Shown here: positions 1 to 10,222 of the stretch, piece after piece
Numbering within the stretch: position 1 is the stretch's first letter
Layout of the letters: each line of letters begins with the position of its first letter
Source of the DNA: Candidatus Saccharimonadota bacterium
Lineage (GTDB): Bacteria; Patescibacteriota; Saccharimonadia; Saccharimonadales; Saccharimonadaceae
Direction of reading: 5' to 3'
Assembly (NCBI GenBank): GCA_900555675.1
Contig: UNSN01000016.1
Location: forward strand, 1-14,172
DNA: 14,172 nt
Position numbers and translations under genes: made by a program
Notes under the pieces: model-generated
What the model was told of the DNA's origin: nothing
Seen by the model: only the letters and a program-made list of their open reading frames with translations
Database searches by the model: none

Positions 1-323
1 TGAATGCCGGCAGCGTGGCTGAAACCGCCAAGGCTGAAAATGCTTTGGAAGGCGCTTTGAAGAGCTTGTTCGCCGTATCTGAGGCTTACCCAGAATTGAA
101 AGCAAACCAGAACTTCTTGCAATTGCAGCAGGAATTGGTTGACACTGAGGATAAAATCCAAGCAGCTCGCCGATTCTACAACGGTGGCGTTCGCGACCTG
201 AACACGAAGATCCAGACTTTCCCAACAAACATCATCGCGGGAATGTTTGGCTTCCAAGCTAAGGAATTCTTCGACGTTGAGGATCGCGCAAGTGTCGAAA
301 ATCCGGTTGAAGTAAAGTTCTAA
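1..323 (+). CDS. lemA: LemA family protein, 3' part
   Basis: The reading frame is open from the first base of the window (first full codon at position 3) to TAA at 321-323, so about 106 C-terminal residues are present and the start lies outside. The segment YPELKAN..NF..LQ.EL..TE..I..AR..YN, followed by V..LN.KI..FP.N and a hydrophobic GMFGF..KEFF tail, is the conserved helical-bundle signature of LemA. LemA proteins are small, N-terminally membrane-anchored helical proteins of uncertain biochemical role. They are often encoded beside the HtpX protease, as here. A GTG at position 15 is in frame but lies inside the conserved domain and should not be taken as the start. The gene ends at a hairpin terminator at 339-372. 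Confidence 0.93.
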   Translation, partial: NAGSVAETAKAENALEGALKSLFAVSEAYPELKANQNFLQLQQELVDTEDKIQAARRFYNGGVRDLNTKIQTFPTNIIAGMFGFQAKEFFDVEDRASVENPVEVKF

Positions 324-338
324 TTGAACTCTGAAATG

Positions 339-372
339 AAAATCGCTCGTCTATTTTTAGCGGGCGATTTTT
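339..372 (+). terminator. Rho-independent terminator of lemA
   Basis: An 11-bp stem pairs 339-349 (AAAATCGCTCG) with 361-371 (CGGGCGATTTT, one G-U pair). The loop is 11 nt and a T-run follows. The T-run runs directly into the extended -10 box of htpX, so terminator and promoter are nested. Confidence 0.85.
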
Positions 373-386
373 GGTATAATTAACAT
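372..386 (+). promoter_or_regulatory. Extended -10 promoter of htpX (leaderless)
   Basis: TGG followed by a perfect TATAAT at 375-380, then exactly 6 nt to the ATG at 387. Counting the hexamer as -12 to -7 puts +1 on the A of the start codon. There is no Shine-Dalgarno sequence and no good -35 box. The upstream DNA is the lemA terminator. Confidence 0.8.
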
Positions 387-1262
387 ATGTACAATGCAGT
401 TTCTCAAAACAAACGCAACACAATATTAATTATGTCTGTGTTTGTGATAATTATTGGAGTCATCGGTTTGTTTATTGGAGCGGCGACTGATAGCTATTCA
501 CTGGCGCTTATCATTTTTATATGTGCGATATTGTATGCTTGGTTGCAGTATTTTATAGCTGGTAAGTTGGCTATGATGATGACTGGCGCTCAGGAAATTA
601 GTAAAAATGACGCTCCTGAGCTTTGGCGAGTGGTGGAAAATTTGTCTATCGCCTCTGGTATGCCGATGCCGAAAGTCTATATTATCGACGATCCATCCCC
701 AAATGCTTTTGCGACTGGTCGCGACCCAAATCATGCCATTGTTGGTGCGACCACTGGGCTTTTGGATGTTATGGACAAGCGAGAGCTGGAGGCGGTTATG
801 GCGCATGAAATGAGTCACGTGCGAAATTACGACATCCGCGTGAGTATGATCGCTTTTGGCCTGGTTAGTGCGATTGGCCTATTTGCAGATTTGGCACTTA
901 GAATGATGTTTTATAGCGATGACCGTGACAGAGACGTTAATCCTATCATCTACGCTTTCGGGTTGATTGTGGGTATATTGGCGCCGCTTTTGGCAACGAT
1001 AACCCAGCTGGCAGTCAGTAGACAGCGTGAATATCTGGCGGATGCTTCGGGAGTGCTATTGACACGAGACACTGAAGGATTAGCAAGCGCGCTGGAAAAG
1101 TTACGTCAATACGGCAGACCAATGCAAAAACAAAGTTCTTCCACCGCCAATTTGTTCATGAATAATCCTTTGAAACCCGGATTTTTCTCAAAACTATTTA
1201 GTACTCATCCACCGCTAGAAGACAGAATTGCAAGGTTGAGAAATAACGCAACAAAGATGTAA
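387..1262 (+). CDS. htpX: HtpX family membrane zinc metalloprotease
   Basis: This 291-residue protein matches the usual HtpX length of about 290. HtpX is an inner-membrane M48 zinc metalloprotease that degrades misfolded membrane proteins. Two hydrophobic segments near residues 12-32 and 38-58 precede the protease domain. The zinc motif HEMSH (HExxH) is at residues 140-144, and the third ligand glutamate lies in the REYLADASG motif near residue 215. Between them are two further hydrophobic segments (about 151-171 and 187-210), as in E. coli HtpX. The C-terminal FSTHPPLEDRI motif is also typical. The gene follows lemA, a common pairing. The ATG at 387 has no ribosome binding site but sits 6 nt after a perfect TATAAT, so a leaderless mRNA is expected. 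All expected catalytic residues are present. Confidence 0.95.
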   Translation: MYNAVSQNKRNTILIMSVFVIIIGVIGLFIGAATDSYSLALIIFICAILYAWLQYFIAGKLAMMMTGAQEISKNDAPELWRVVENLSIASGMPMPKVYIIDDPSPNAFATGRDPNHAIVGATTGLLDVMDKRELEAVMAHEMSHVRNYDIRVSMIAFGLVSAIGLFADLALRMMFYSDDRDRDVNPIIYAFGLIVGILAPLLATITQLAVSRQREYLADASGVLLTRDTEGLASALEKLRQYGRPMQKQSSSTANLFMNNPLKPGFFSKLFSTHPPLEDRIARLRNNATKM

Positions 1263-1264
1263 TT

Positions 1265-4355
<3,091 letters not shown>

Positions 4356-4362
4356 ATTAATG

Positions 4363-4374
4363 TATAATTTACGC
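4363..4374 (+). promoter_or_regulatory. -10 promoter of the 7-TM gene (leaderless)
   Basis: A perfect TATAAT at 4363-4368 is followed by 6 nt and then ATG at 4375, the same geometry as htpX. No convincing -35 box is seen. The promoter lies 7 nt after the ligA stop. Confidence 0.7.
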
Positions 4375-5073
4375 ATGGATAAGATTAAAAAACCGAGACT
4401 CTATTGTTTTTCTCCAGCGGTAATGTTGGCGACGTTGACAATTGAAATTGTTCTGGCGATATATACTTTTTGGAAATATAAATTGAATGCCGTGACGAAG
4501 ATTGTGATCATGCTGTTGATTTGTTTGGCGCTGTTTCAATGGGCTGAATATAACGTTTGTGAAGGTGCAATTTTTCTGGACAATCTCGGCTGGGCTAAAC
4601 TTGGCTATATTGCAATTACTATGCTTCCGCCTCTGGGTATTCATTTGATATATGAAATTTCTGGTGATAAGAGGCGATGGATTCCTGTACTTGGCTACAC
4701 TTTTGCTGCAATGTTTATTAGTTATTTTCTATTGGAGGCTAACGGAATTAAGTCTGGGGCTTGCCTGGGTAATTATGTGATTTTTGAAAACCAGCCGGGC
4801 GTCGGAATGTGGTATGGCTTGTATTATTATGGCCTATTATTTGCGGCAATTGCTTATGCGTACGTTAGGAGTAAAACCTCCAGTAAACATATTCGGCGTT
4901 CTCTAGGTTCGTTGATTGTGGGATATGTTCTATTTATGGCGCCTACGACGTTTGTCAATATCATCGATCCATCGACTATTATCGGAATTCCGTCAATTAT
5001 GTGTGGATTTGCAGTTTTGATGGCGGTAGTTTTAGCTGGGAAAGTTTTGCCAGAATATGTAAATGAGAAATGA
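4375..5073 (+). CDS. Seven-transmembrane protein of unknown function
   Basis: I place the start at ATG 4375 (232 residues) rather than ATG 4360, because a perfect TATAAT at 4363-4368 would put the transcription start at the A of 4375. The protein has seven hydrophobic segments near residues 13-32, 40-58, 72-95, 104-123, 145-167, 182-202 and 207-227, with short charged loops (KRR near 100, KTSSKHIRR near 170) and almost no soluble domain. The topology resembles the N-terminal 7TM sensor region found on some histidine kinases, but no kinase domain follows and no motif proves the relationship. Three cysteines (residues 11, 62 and near 129) and a Trp-Ala-Glu-Tyr motif around residue 57 may help a profile search. 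Function unknown. Confidence 0.85.
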   Translation: MDKIKKPRLYCFSPAVMLATLTIEIVLAIYTFWKYKLNAVTKIVIMLLICLALFQWAEYNVCEGAIFLDNLGWAKLGYIAITMLPPLGIHLIYEISGDKRRWIPVLGYTFAAMFISYFLLEANGIKSGACLGNYVIFENQPGVGMWYGLYYYGLLFAAIAYAYVRSKTSSKHIRRSLGSLIVGYVLFMAPTTFVNIIDPSTIIGIPSIMCGFAVLMAVVLAGKVLPEYVNEK

Positions 5074-5076
5074 TGC

Positions 5077-5105
5077 TTGTGTTTTTTTGGGTGATAATGC
5101 ATAAT
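5077..5105 (+). promoter_or_regulatory. Candidate promoter for the structured intergenic RNA
   Basis: TTGTGT (5077-5082), 17-nt spacer, CATAAT (5100-5105). The -35 matches consensus at only three positions and the -10 at five. The predicted +1 near 5112 falls at the first base pair of the P1 helix of the RNA below. A second possible -10 (GATAAT, 5093-5098) lies within the spacer. Confidence 0.45.
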
Positions 5106-5111
5106 TAAACA

Positions 5112-5205
5112 TGAGCTGGTACGCATAGGGGCATTCTCCTATGCTTGCCAATTGAAAGACAAACACACATTCAAATATGCCCCGGGTGGGCGCGTAGCAG
5201 CTCTT
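5112..5205 (+). ncRNA. Candidate pseudoknotted structured RNA (small RNA or cis-regulatory leader)
   Basis: The intergenic region between the 7-TM gene and the Mur ligase-like gene can form a compact fold. The closing helix P1 pairs 5113-5118 (GAGCTG) with 5198-5203 (CAGCTC). After one G-G mismatch it continues with 5120-5124 (TACGC) and 5192-5196 (GCGTA), 11 pairs in all. Inside, hairpin P2 pairs 5125-5129 with 5138-5142 (up to 7 bp if it borrows two bases from P1). Its loop, 5130-5134 (GGCAT), is complementary to 5177-5181 (ATGCC), which would make a pseudoknot. A weaker helix 5143-5149 with 5185-5191 is possible. I could not match it to a known riboswitch, ribozyme, SRP or 6S RNA. No poly-U terminator follows. 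The Mur ligase gene downstream has its own -10 box at 5221. Confidence 0.5.
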
Positions 5206-5217
5206 CTATAATGCTTA

Positions 5218-5232
5218 TGGTATGATATAGCT
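5218..5232 (+). promoter_or_regulatory. Extended -10 promoter of the Mur ligase-like gene (leaderless)
   Basis: TGG plus TATGAT (5221-5226), then 6 nt to ATG 5233. There is no Shine-Dalgarno sequence. The -35 zone overlaps the 3' strand of the P1 helix of the upstream RNA. A second hexamer, TATAAT at 5207-5212, could give a short leader. Confidence 0.7.
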
Positions 5233-6522
5233 ATGGTTACTGTTTCAAAAAAAAGGGAAGAAAAATTAGCAAAATTAGTACGAGAATTTTTTGCTGTTCA
5301 TCCAGACGTGAAGCTTGTGGCGATAACTGGTAGCGCTGGAAAGGCTAGCGCGAAAATAGCTATCGGTACGGTTTTGGCGCAACAATTTGATATTCAGCTT
5401 CGCAATGAAGAGCCGAAGACAAAAGCTGATGTTTTCCTCCAGATGATGGGCGTGAAAATGCCTGAAAAAGGCTTGTTCAAATGGTGGAAAGTGATGCGCG
5501 CCGTAAAGAAGAGAATTAAGGCTGAAAAACCGGAAGTCCAAGTGATTGTTCAGGAATTTAATCCAAAGGAACTTGGCTATAACGATTGGTTTAAGGCTTA
5601 TGTTGTGCCGGATATTACGGTTGTAACTTCTGTGACAAATGGTCGAATGCAGGTTGAATATTCCTTGGAGGAAGTGGCGAATGAGATGATTTCGCTGGCG
5701 AATTTCTCACGAATGGCGATGATAAATCGTGATGACATTGACGGGCGTTTTGCTAGCTTTTTGACGAATCCTAATATCACTACGTACGGAAGTGATCCAG
5801 TGGCGGAGTATAATTTTGACGATCGTAATTTTTCCTTGAAAGATGGACATCACGGATTTATTATGTCGCCGGAAAATCCTAATGGATTAGAAGTCAATGT
5901 TAAGCTAATTGGCGAGCATAATATTCGTCCAGCGATCGTGGCGGCAGCTATTGGGTATGCGTTTGGTGAAACTGAGGAGAATATAAAAAAAGGTATAGAG
6001 AATTTGCGTCCACTGCCTGGCAGGATGAATTTGCTGAAGGGCGCGGATAACGCTTGGTTGATTGATGATAGCTATAGTTCGACGCCGTTGACCGCCTTAG
6101 CTGCTTTGCAATCTTTGTATCGAATTGAGACTCCGCAGCGAATTGCTGTACTTGGCAATATGAATGGCTTAAAGGGAATTTTCGAGCAAGCTCACGCTGA
6201 ACTTGGTTCGCACTGTAGTCCTGATTTGTTGGATTGGGTTGTGACGGTTGGTGAGAAAGCTAATCAATATTTGGCGCCGGCCGCACGCCAAAGAGGTTGT
6301 CAGGTGAAGGAATGTAAGAATGCCATCGAGGCTGGGTCTTTCGTGCGCGACAAATTGAAATCTGAAGGTGTTGCTCTGTTTAAGGGTTCAAGCGGCGGCG
6401 TATGGCTAGAGGAGTCTATAAAAATCAACCTTCATAGCACTGAGGACGATAAATACTTGGTCAGGCAAACGCCGGAGTGGATTGCTAGGAAAAACCAATT
6501 TTTCTCACAATTTAAAGATTAA
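5233..6522 (+). CDS. Mur ligase family protein (divergent MurF-like)
   Basis: This 429-residue protein has the three-domain Mur ligase plan. The central ATPase domain begins with a P-loop at residues 33-39 (GSAGKAS), where MurF has GSSGKTS. The Mg-binding Thr is therefore Ala. Later come GEHNIRPAIVAAAIG (227-241), the LRPLPGRM motif (258-265), IDDSYSSTP (277-285) and a Rossmann-like C-terminal domain starting RIAVLGNMNG and ending in LFKGSSGGVWLEES, all clearly MurF-like. The short N-terminus lacks the usual MurF UDP-substrate domain. The region that normally holds NxxxAHLE and the carbamylated lysine (AKAKGE) reads TSVTNGRMQVEYSLEEVANEM, so the His and Lys are not evident. MurF adds D-Ala-D-Ala to the UDP-MurNAc-tripeptide; whether this protein does so is doubtful. 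It may be an inactive or re-purposed paralogue. Confidence 0.85.
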   Translation: MVTVSKKREEKLAKLVREFFAVHPDVKLVAITGSAGKASAKIAIGTVLAQQFDIQLRNEEPKTKADVFLQMMGVKMPEKGLFKWWKVMRAVKKRIKAEKPEVQVIVQEFNPKELGYNDWFKAYVVPDITVVTSVTNGRMQVEYSLEEVANEMISLANFSRMAMINRDDIDGRFASFLTNPNITTYGSDPVAEYNFDDRNFSLKDGHHGFIMSPENPNGLEVNVKLIGEHNIRPAIVAAAIGYAFGETEENIKKGIENLRPLPGRMNLLKGADNAWLIDDSYSSTPLTALAALQSLYRIETPQRIAVLGNMNGLKGIFEQAHAELGSHCSPDLLDWVVTVGEKANQYLAPAARQRGCQVKECKNAIEAGSFVRDKLKSEGVALFKGSSGGVWLEESIKINLHSTEDDKYLVRQTPEWIARKNQFFSQFKD

Positions 6523-6524
6523 TG

Positions 6525-6533
6525 TGATATATT
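6525..6533 (+). promoter_or_regulatory. Extended -10 promoter upstream of the anchored ectodomain gene
   Basis: TGA plus TATATT (6528-6533) directly after the Mur ligase-like stop. The predicted start near 6540 gives a leader of about 22-25 nt. That leader carries a purine-rich Shine-Dalgarno (AAGGGGGA, 6554-6561), unlike the leaderless neighbours. Confidence 0.5.
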
Positions 6534-6561
6534 AAATTCAAGGTATATAAAACAAGGGGGA

Positions 6562-7647
6562 ATGATGGATCAAGGTAATCAACCTGCACTACAGCCGCAA
6601 TATAACGGCGTGCCGATGCAACCAAAAAAGAAGAAAACGGGATTGATAATTGGCATAGTGCTGGGAGTTATAGCTCTTATTGCTATTATTTCTGCTGTGC
6701 TAGTTTATTTCTTGTGGTGGCAGAATCCAGAAAAGATGGTTACAGACGCTGTGTCTAATGCTATTATGGCAAAGAAGATGACTTCCGACGGTAAGGTAGT
6801 TGTTGATATGCGCGACCAAGGAAAAATAGAACTAAACGTAAAGGCTGCTACTGAGTCGGGAAAATCAAAGGCAAATATTGACGCTAAGCTTAATATCAAA
6901 GGGGTTGAAAAGAGTATTCCACTAGACGGCGATATGGTTCTTGGTGATGATGGGACGATATACGTGAAGATAAATAACTTTAAGGATTTGTATGGCACTT
7001 TGCTTGAAATAGTTATGGAGTCTTCGTCTGGCGGAAATCTATCAAGATCTCAAATAGAAACTTACCGTGATCAGACTTTGGAGAAGATGGGTTCTGAGAT
7101 AGATAAAATGAGCGACACGTGGATGAAGATTTCTCCAGATGAAATCGGTAGCGAATACAAGTGTGGAATTAACGCTCTGAAGAAAATTCAAAGTGACGAA
7201 AGTGTCCGCAAGGAAGTAGTTCAACTTTATCAAAAGAATAGCTTCTTCACCATAAAAGACTCAAAGATTAGCTATCGTAATGGTGGACGTGGTTTTGAAC
7301 TGCAGGGTGATAACAGTAAATTGTCGAAATTTAATGATGAGTTTAAGAATTCATCAGTCGGTAAGGCGCTCAGTAAGTGTGGAAAATCGAATGGCTACAA
7401 GAGTAGTGAATCATCATCTATTGACGAATCTTCATTGAAAGTGTGGGTTGATAGATCATCTCATGAGTTGAAAGCCTTAGAGTTGAAAGGTGATAGCAAG
7501 AAGGCTTCTGTAGAAATTTCATTTGACATCGATGTGAATAAATCTGAAGAAATCAAGGTTCCTTCGAGCGCTGAAAGCTTGAAAGAGTTTGTAGAAGGTT
7601 TTATGAGCGGATATTCGAGTGGATTGTCATCAACCTCGACTAGGTAA
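6562..7647 (+). CDS. Single-pass membrane protein with large extracytoplasmic domain
   Basis: I do not recognise the family by function. The 361-residue protein has a short Pro/Gln/Asn-rich cytoplasmic N-terminus, a stop-transfer-like KKKK at residues 22-25 and one strong hydrophobic helix at about 27-52. A 300-residue hydrophilic ectodomain follows, with alternating strand-like stretches (GKVVVDMRDQGKIELNVKA, LNIKGVEKSIPLDGDMVL). This plan, a Q/P-rich tail, lysines, one TM and a globular outside domain, is common in Saccharibacteria. The ectodomain has two cysteines (YKCGIN and LSKCGKS) that could form a disulphide. The C-terminus is Ser/Gly-rich. The ectodomain pattern recalls LppX/LolA-like or DUF6612-type lipid-binding folds, a weak impression only. 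ATG 6562 and ATG 6565 are both possible. The Shine-Dalgarno AAGGGGGA is better spaced for 6565. Confidence 0.85.
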   Translation: MMDQGNQPALQPQYNGVPMQPKKKKTGLIIGIVLGVIALIAIISAVLVYFLWWQNPEKMVTDAVSNAIMAKKMTSDGKVVVDMRDQGKIELNVKAATESGKSKANIDAKLNIKGVEKSIPLDGDMVLGDDGTIYVKINNFKDLYGTLLEIVMESSSGGNLSRSQIETYRDQTLEKMGSEIDKMSDTWMKISPDEIGSEYKCGINALKKIQSDESVRKEVVQLYQKNSFFTIKDSKISYRNGGRGFELQGDNSKLSKFNDEFKNSSVGKALSKCGKSNGYKSSESSSIDESSLKVWVDRSSHELKALELKGDSKKASVEISFDIDVNKSEEIKVPSSAESLKEFVEGFMSGYSSGLSSTSTR

Positions 7648-7665
7648 ATAGCTTAATTGCCTAAT

Positions 7666-7697
7666 AATAATCCCGTTCGTAATGAGCGGGATTATTT
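7666..7697 (+). terminator. Rho-independent terminator before leuS
   Basis: A perfect 10-bp stem pairs 7666-7675 (AATAATCCCG) with 7687-7696 (CGGGATTATT) around an 11-nt loop, ending in TTT. It should end transcripts of the ectodomain gene. As at htpX, the next gene's extended -10 starts at its last base. Confidence 0.85.
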
Positions 7698-7712
7698 GCT
7701 ATAATTACAGAT
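7697..7712 (+). promoter_or_regulatory. Extended -10 promoter of leuS (leaderless)
   Basis: TGC plus a perfect TATAAT (7700-7705), then 7 nt to ATG 7713. No -35 box and no Shine-Dalgarno are seen. Transcription should start at or one base before the start codon. Confidence 0.78.
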
Positions 7713-10214
7713 ATGAGACGCTATAATCCGACAGAAATTGAACAAAAATGGCAAAACAAATGGGAGGCTGACGGCACCTACGCGGTTGATTTTAATGACA
7801 CGACTCGGCCGAAATATTACAGTTTGAGCATGCTTCCGGGGATTACAGGGGCGGGAATTCACATTGGTCACGGTCGTACTTTTCAATTTGCTGACATTAA
7901 GGCACGATTCAAGCGTCAGCAGGGTTATAATGTCTATCATCCAATCGGCTGGGACAGCTTTGGTTTGCCGGTTGAAAATTACGCTATTAAAGTCGGAAAA
8001 ACGCCACGTGTAGCGCACGATGAGGCGAAGGTCCATTTTAAGGAGCAATTGAAGCGACTTGGGTTTAGCTATGATTGGACAAAAGAAATTTCTACAGCCG
8101 ATCCAGAATATTACAAATGGACTCAGTGGATTTTTACGCAATTATATAAGCACGATTTGGCGTATCAAAAAGAGCAGCCACAATGGTGGTGTGAAACTGA
8201 TAACACGGTGCTTGCTAACGAACAGGTTGAAGGTGGCAAATGTTGGCGCTGTGGTAATCCTGTGACCAAGCGCAACCTTAAGCAGTGGTTCTTCCGAATT
8301 ACGGCGTATGCAGATGAAATTTTAGAGGCAACCGATGCGCTTGATTGGACGGAAATGGTTAAAACCATGCAGAAGAATTGGATTGGTCGATCAGTTGGCG
8401 CGGAAGTTGAGTTTGCGGTTAGCGGTCAAGATTCCAAGATTACAGTTTTCACAACTCGTCCTGACACGTTATTTGGCGCGACGTATGTAGCTTTGGCGCC
8501 GGAGCATCCTCTGATTTCTCAGTTGGTCAATTCCGACACGCGCGAAAAGGTTGAGGCGTATATCCAAGCTTCGCAACAGAAATCTGATGTTGAACGCCAA
8601 GAGAATAAAGAGAAAACGGGCGTATTTACTGGCAGTTATGTCATAAATCCGGTCAATGGTCAAAAATTGCCGATTTGGGTGGCGGATTATGTTTTGGGTG
8701 GCTATGGAACCGGCGCAGTCATGGCGGTGCCAGCACACGACGAGCGCGATTTTGCGTTTGCCGAGAAGTTTGACTTACCGATTATCCAAGTTGTTGATAA
8801 GCCTGAGCGTTTAGCCGATGTTGGCTGTTATTCTGGTGAGGGTGAGTTGATAAATTCCGGACAATTTAACGGGACCAGGAGTGAGGATGCTCGTGAGCAA
8901 ATTGTTGCGTGGCTGGAGCAGCAGAATTCTGGACGAAGCAAAACCACGTATAAAATGCGCGATTGGTTAATTTCTCGTCAGCGCTATTGGGGTGCTCCGA
9001 TTCCAATTGTTCATGTTGACGGTCACGCGCCAATTGCCGTGGCTGATGAATGCTTGCCGGTGATTTTGCCGGAGGTGGAGAACTTTAAGCCAACGGGCGG
9101 TAATACTTCCGTTTTGGCCCAGGTTGATGATTGGGTGCGAGTCTGGGTGGATGTTGAAACTGGAAAAACTGTGCCGATTACAGAAAATAAGCCTGACGGC
9201 GATAATTGGGTAGAAGGCCGTCGTGAGACTGACACTTTGGATGGTTATGCTTGTTCTAGTTGGTATTTCTTACGATATCTCGACCCACACAACGATAATG
9301 AAGCGTGGAATCCTGAGAGAATTAACCATTGGATGCCGGTTGATTATTACAATGGCGCCGACCACGCCGTGGCTCACTTGCTATACAGTCGTTTTTGGAT
9401 GCGATTTTTCTATAAGCTCGGTCTCGTTCCGGCTCCAGAACCTTTCAAGCGAATGATGTACAATGCATACATTATGGCGCCAGACGGTCAGAAAATGTCC
9501 AAGTCTAAGGGTAATGTCATTGATCCGATGGAGATTATGGATAGCGGATATGGTGCCGACGCGCTGCGAGTTTACGAAATGTTCATCGCGCCCTATGACA
9601 TGGACGCGCCATGGGATCCTCGTGGTGTTCCGGGAACTTATCGATTCTTAAATCGAGCATGGAATTTGGTTCAGGAGTTCGTTGATAGGAATCCAAACGA
9701 CTCTCTTGACGCGGATGAAAAAACAGTTCAAGAATTATTGCGATTAACTCATTTGACGATTAAAAAAGTTACTCGCGATATTGAAGATGAGAAGTTTAAT
9801 ACAGCCGTGGCTTCGATGATGGAAATGGTCAATGGTCTGTATAAGATAAAAGAGTCGCATGGAATTGATATGTCGGACGAGTGGCGATTTGCATTAGAAA
9901 GTTTGATCCAGATTTTGGCGCCTTTTGCTCCGCATATCACAGAGGAATTGTGGCATGAAATGGGTCATGATGATACAGTTCATGTTGGTCACTGGCCAAA
10001 GTGGGATGAAAAATATCTAAAGAGCAGCGTGATGACTATTATAGTTCAAGTGAATGGCAAGCTTCGTGCGAAACTTGAACTGCCGAGTGATATGGACAAG
10101 CAGGGTGTTGAAGAAGCGGCTATAGCTGACGAAAATGTCCAGAAATTCACAAACAATAAACCACCTAAAAAGATGGTTTATGTTCCAGGTAAGCTGGTGA
10201 ATATCGTGGTTTAG
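7713..10214 (+). CDS. leuS: Leucyl-tRNA synthetase
   Basis: LeuRS attaches leucine to tRNA-Leu in two ATP-dependent steps. The 833-residue length is normal for a bacterial class Ia LeuRS. The signature HIGH is at residues 50-53 (GAGIHIGHGRTF), and KMSKS begins at residue 594 (GQKMSKSKGNVIDP). The CP1 editing domain is intact, with the threonine-rich TTRPDTLFGATYVALAPEHPL and GTGAVMAVPAHDERDFAFA, whose aspartate binds the mis-charged amino group. The zinc-binding region reads WCETDNTVLANEQVEGGKCWRCG. The anticodon-binding helical domain and C-terminal domain (VNGKLRAKLELP, ...VPGKLVNIVV) finish the protein. The gene is monocistronic, starts leaderless after the terminator at 7666-7697, and converges with the minus-strand gene, leaving only 8 nt between the two stops. 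Confidence 0.98.
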   Translation: MRRYNPTEIEQKWQNKWEADGTYAVDFNDTTRPKYYSLSMLPGITGAGIHIGHGRTFQFADIKARFKRQQGYNVYHPIGWDSFGLPVENYAIKVGKTPRVAHDEAKVHFKEQLKRLGFSYDWTKEISTADPEYYKWTQWIFTQLYKHDLAYQKEQPQWWCETDNTVLANEQVEGGKCWRCGNPVTKRNLKQWFFRITAYADEILEATDALDWTEMVKTMQKNWIGRSVGAEVEFAVSGQDSKITVFTTRPDTLFGATYVALAPEHPLISQLVNSDTREKVEAYIQASQQKSDVERQENKEKTGVFTGSYVINPVNGQKLPIWVADYVLGGYGTGAVMAVPAHDERDFAFAEKFDLPIIQVVDKPERLADVGCYSGEGELINSGQFNGTRSEDAREQIVAWLEQQNSGRSKTTYKMRDWLISRQRYWGAPIPIVHVDGHAPIAVADECLPVILPEVENFKPTGGNTSVLAQVDDWVRVWVDVETGKTVPITENKPDGDNWVEGRRETDTLDGYACSSWYFLRYLDPHNDNEAWNPERINHWMPVDYYNGADHAVAHLLYSRFWMRFFYKLGLVPAPEPFKRMMYNAYIMAPDGQKMSKSKGNVIDPMEIMDSGYGADALRVYEMFIAPYDMDAPWDPRGVPGTYRFLNRAWNLVQEFVDRNPNDSLDADEKTVQELLRLTHLTIKKVTRDIEDEKFNTAVASMMEMVNGLYKIKESHGIDMSDEWRFALESLIQILAPFAPHITEELWHEMGHDDTVHVGHWPKWDEKYLKSSVMTIIVQVNGKLRAKLELPSDMDKQGVEEAAIADENVQKFTNNKPPKKMVYVPGKLVNIVV

Positions 10215-10222
10215 AAAACGGT

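Noticed and set aside
498-818. Open frame of 106 codons on the minus strand inside htpX.
   Set aside because: It is a shadow of the strongly conserved htpX frame, with no ribosome binding site and no recognisable protein features. The same reasoning removes the other antisense frames in ligA, leuS, trmD-side and rnc regions.
5112-5205. Known riboswitch or ribozyme classes (fluoride, ZTP, preQ1, twister, HDV, hammerhead) or SRP RNA.
   Set aside because: The conserved core bases of these classes, as far as I can recall them (for example CTGATGA/GAAA of hammerhead, the GGAAGCAGCC region of SRP RNA), are not present. Left as an unassigned structured RNA.
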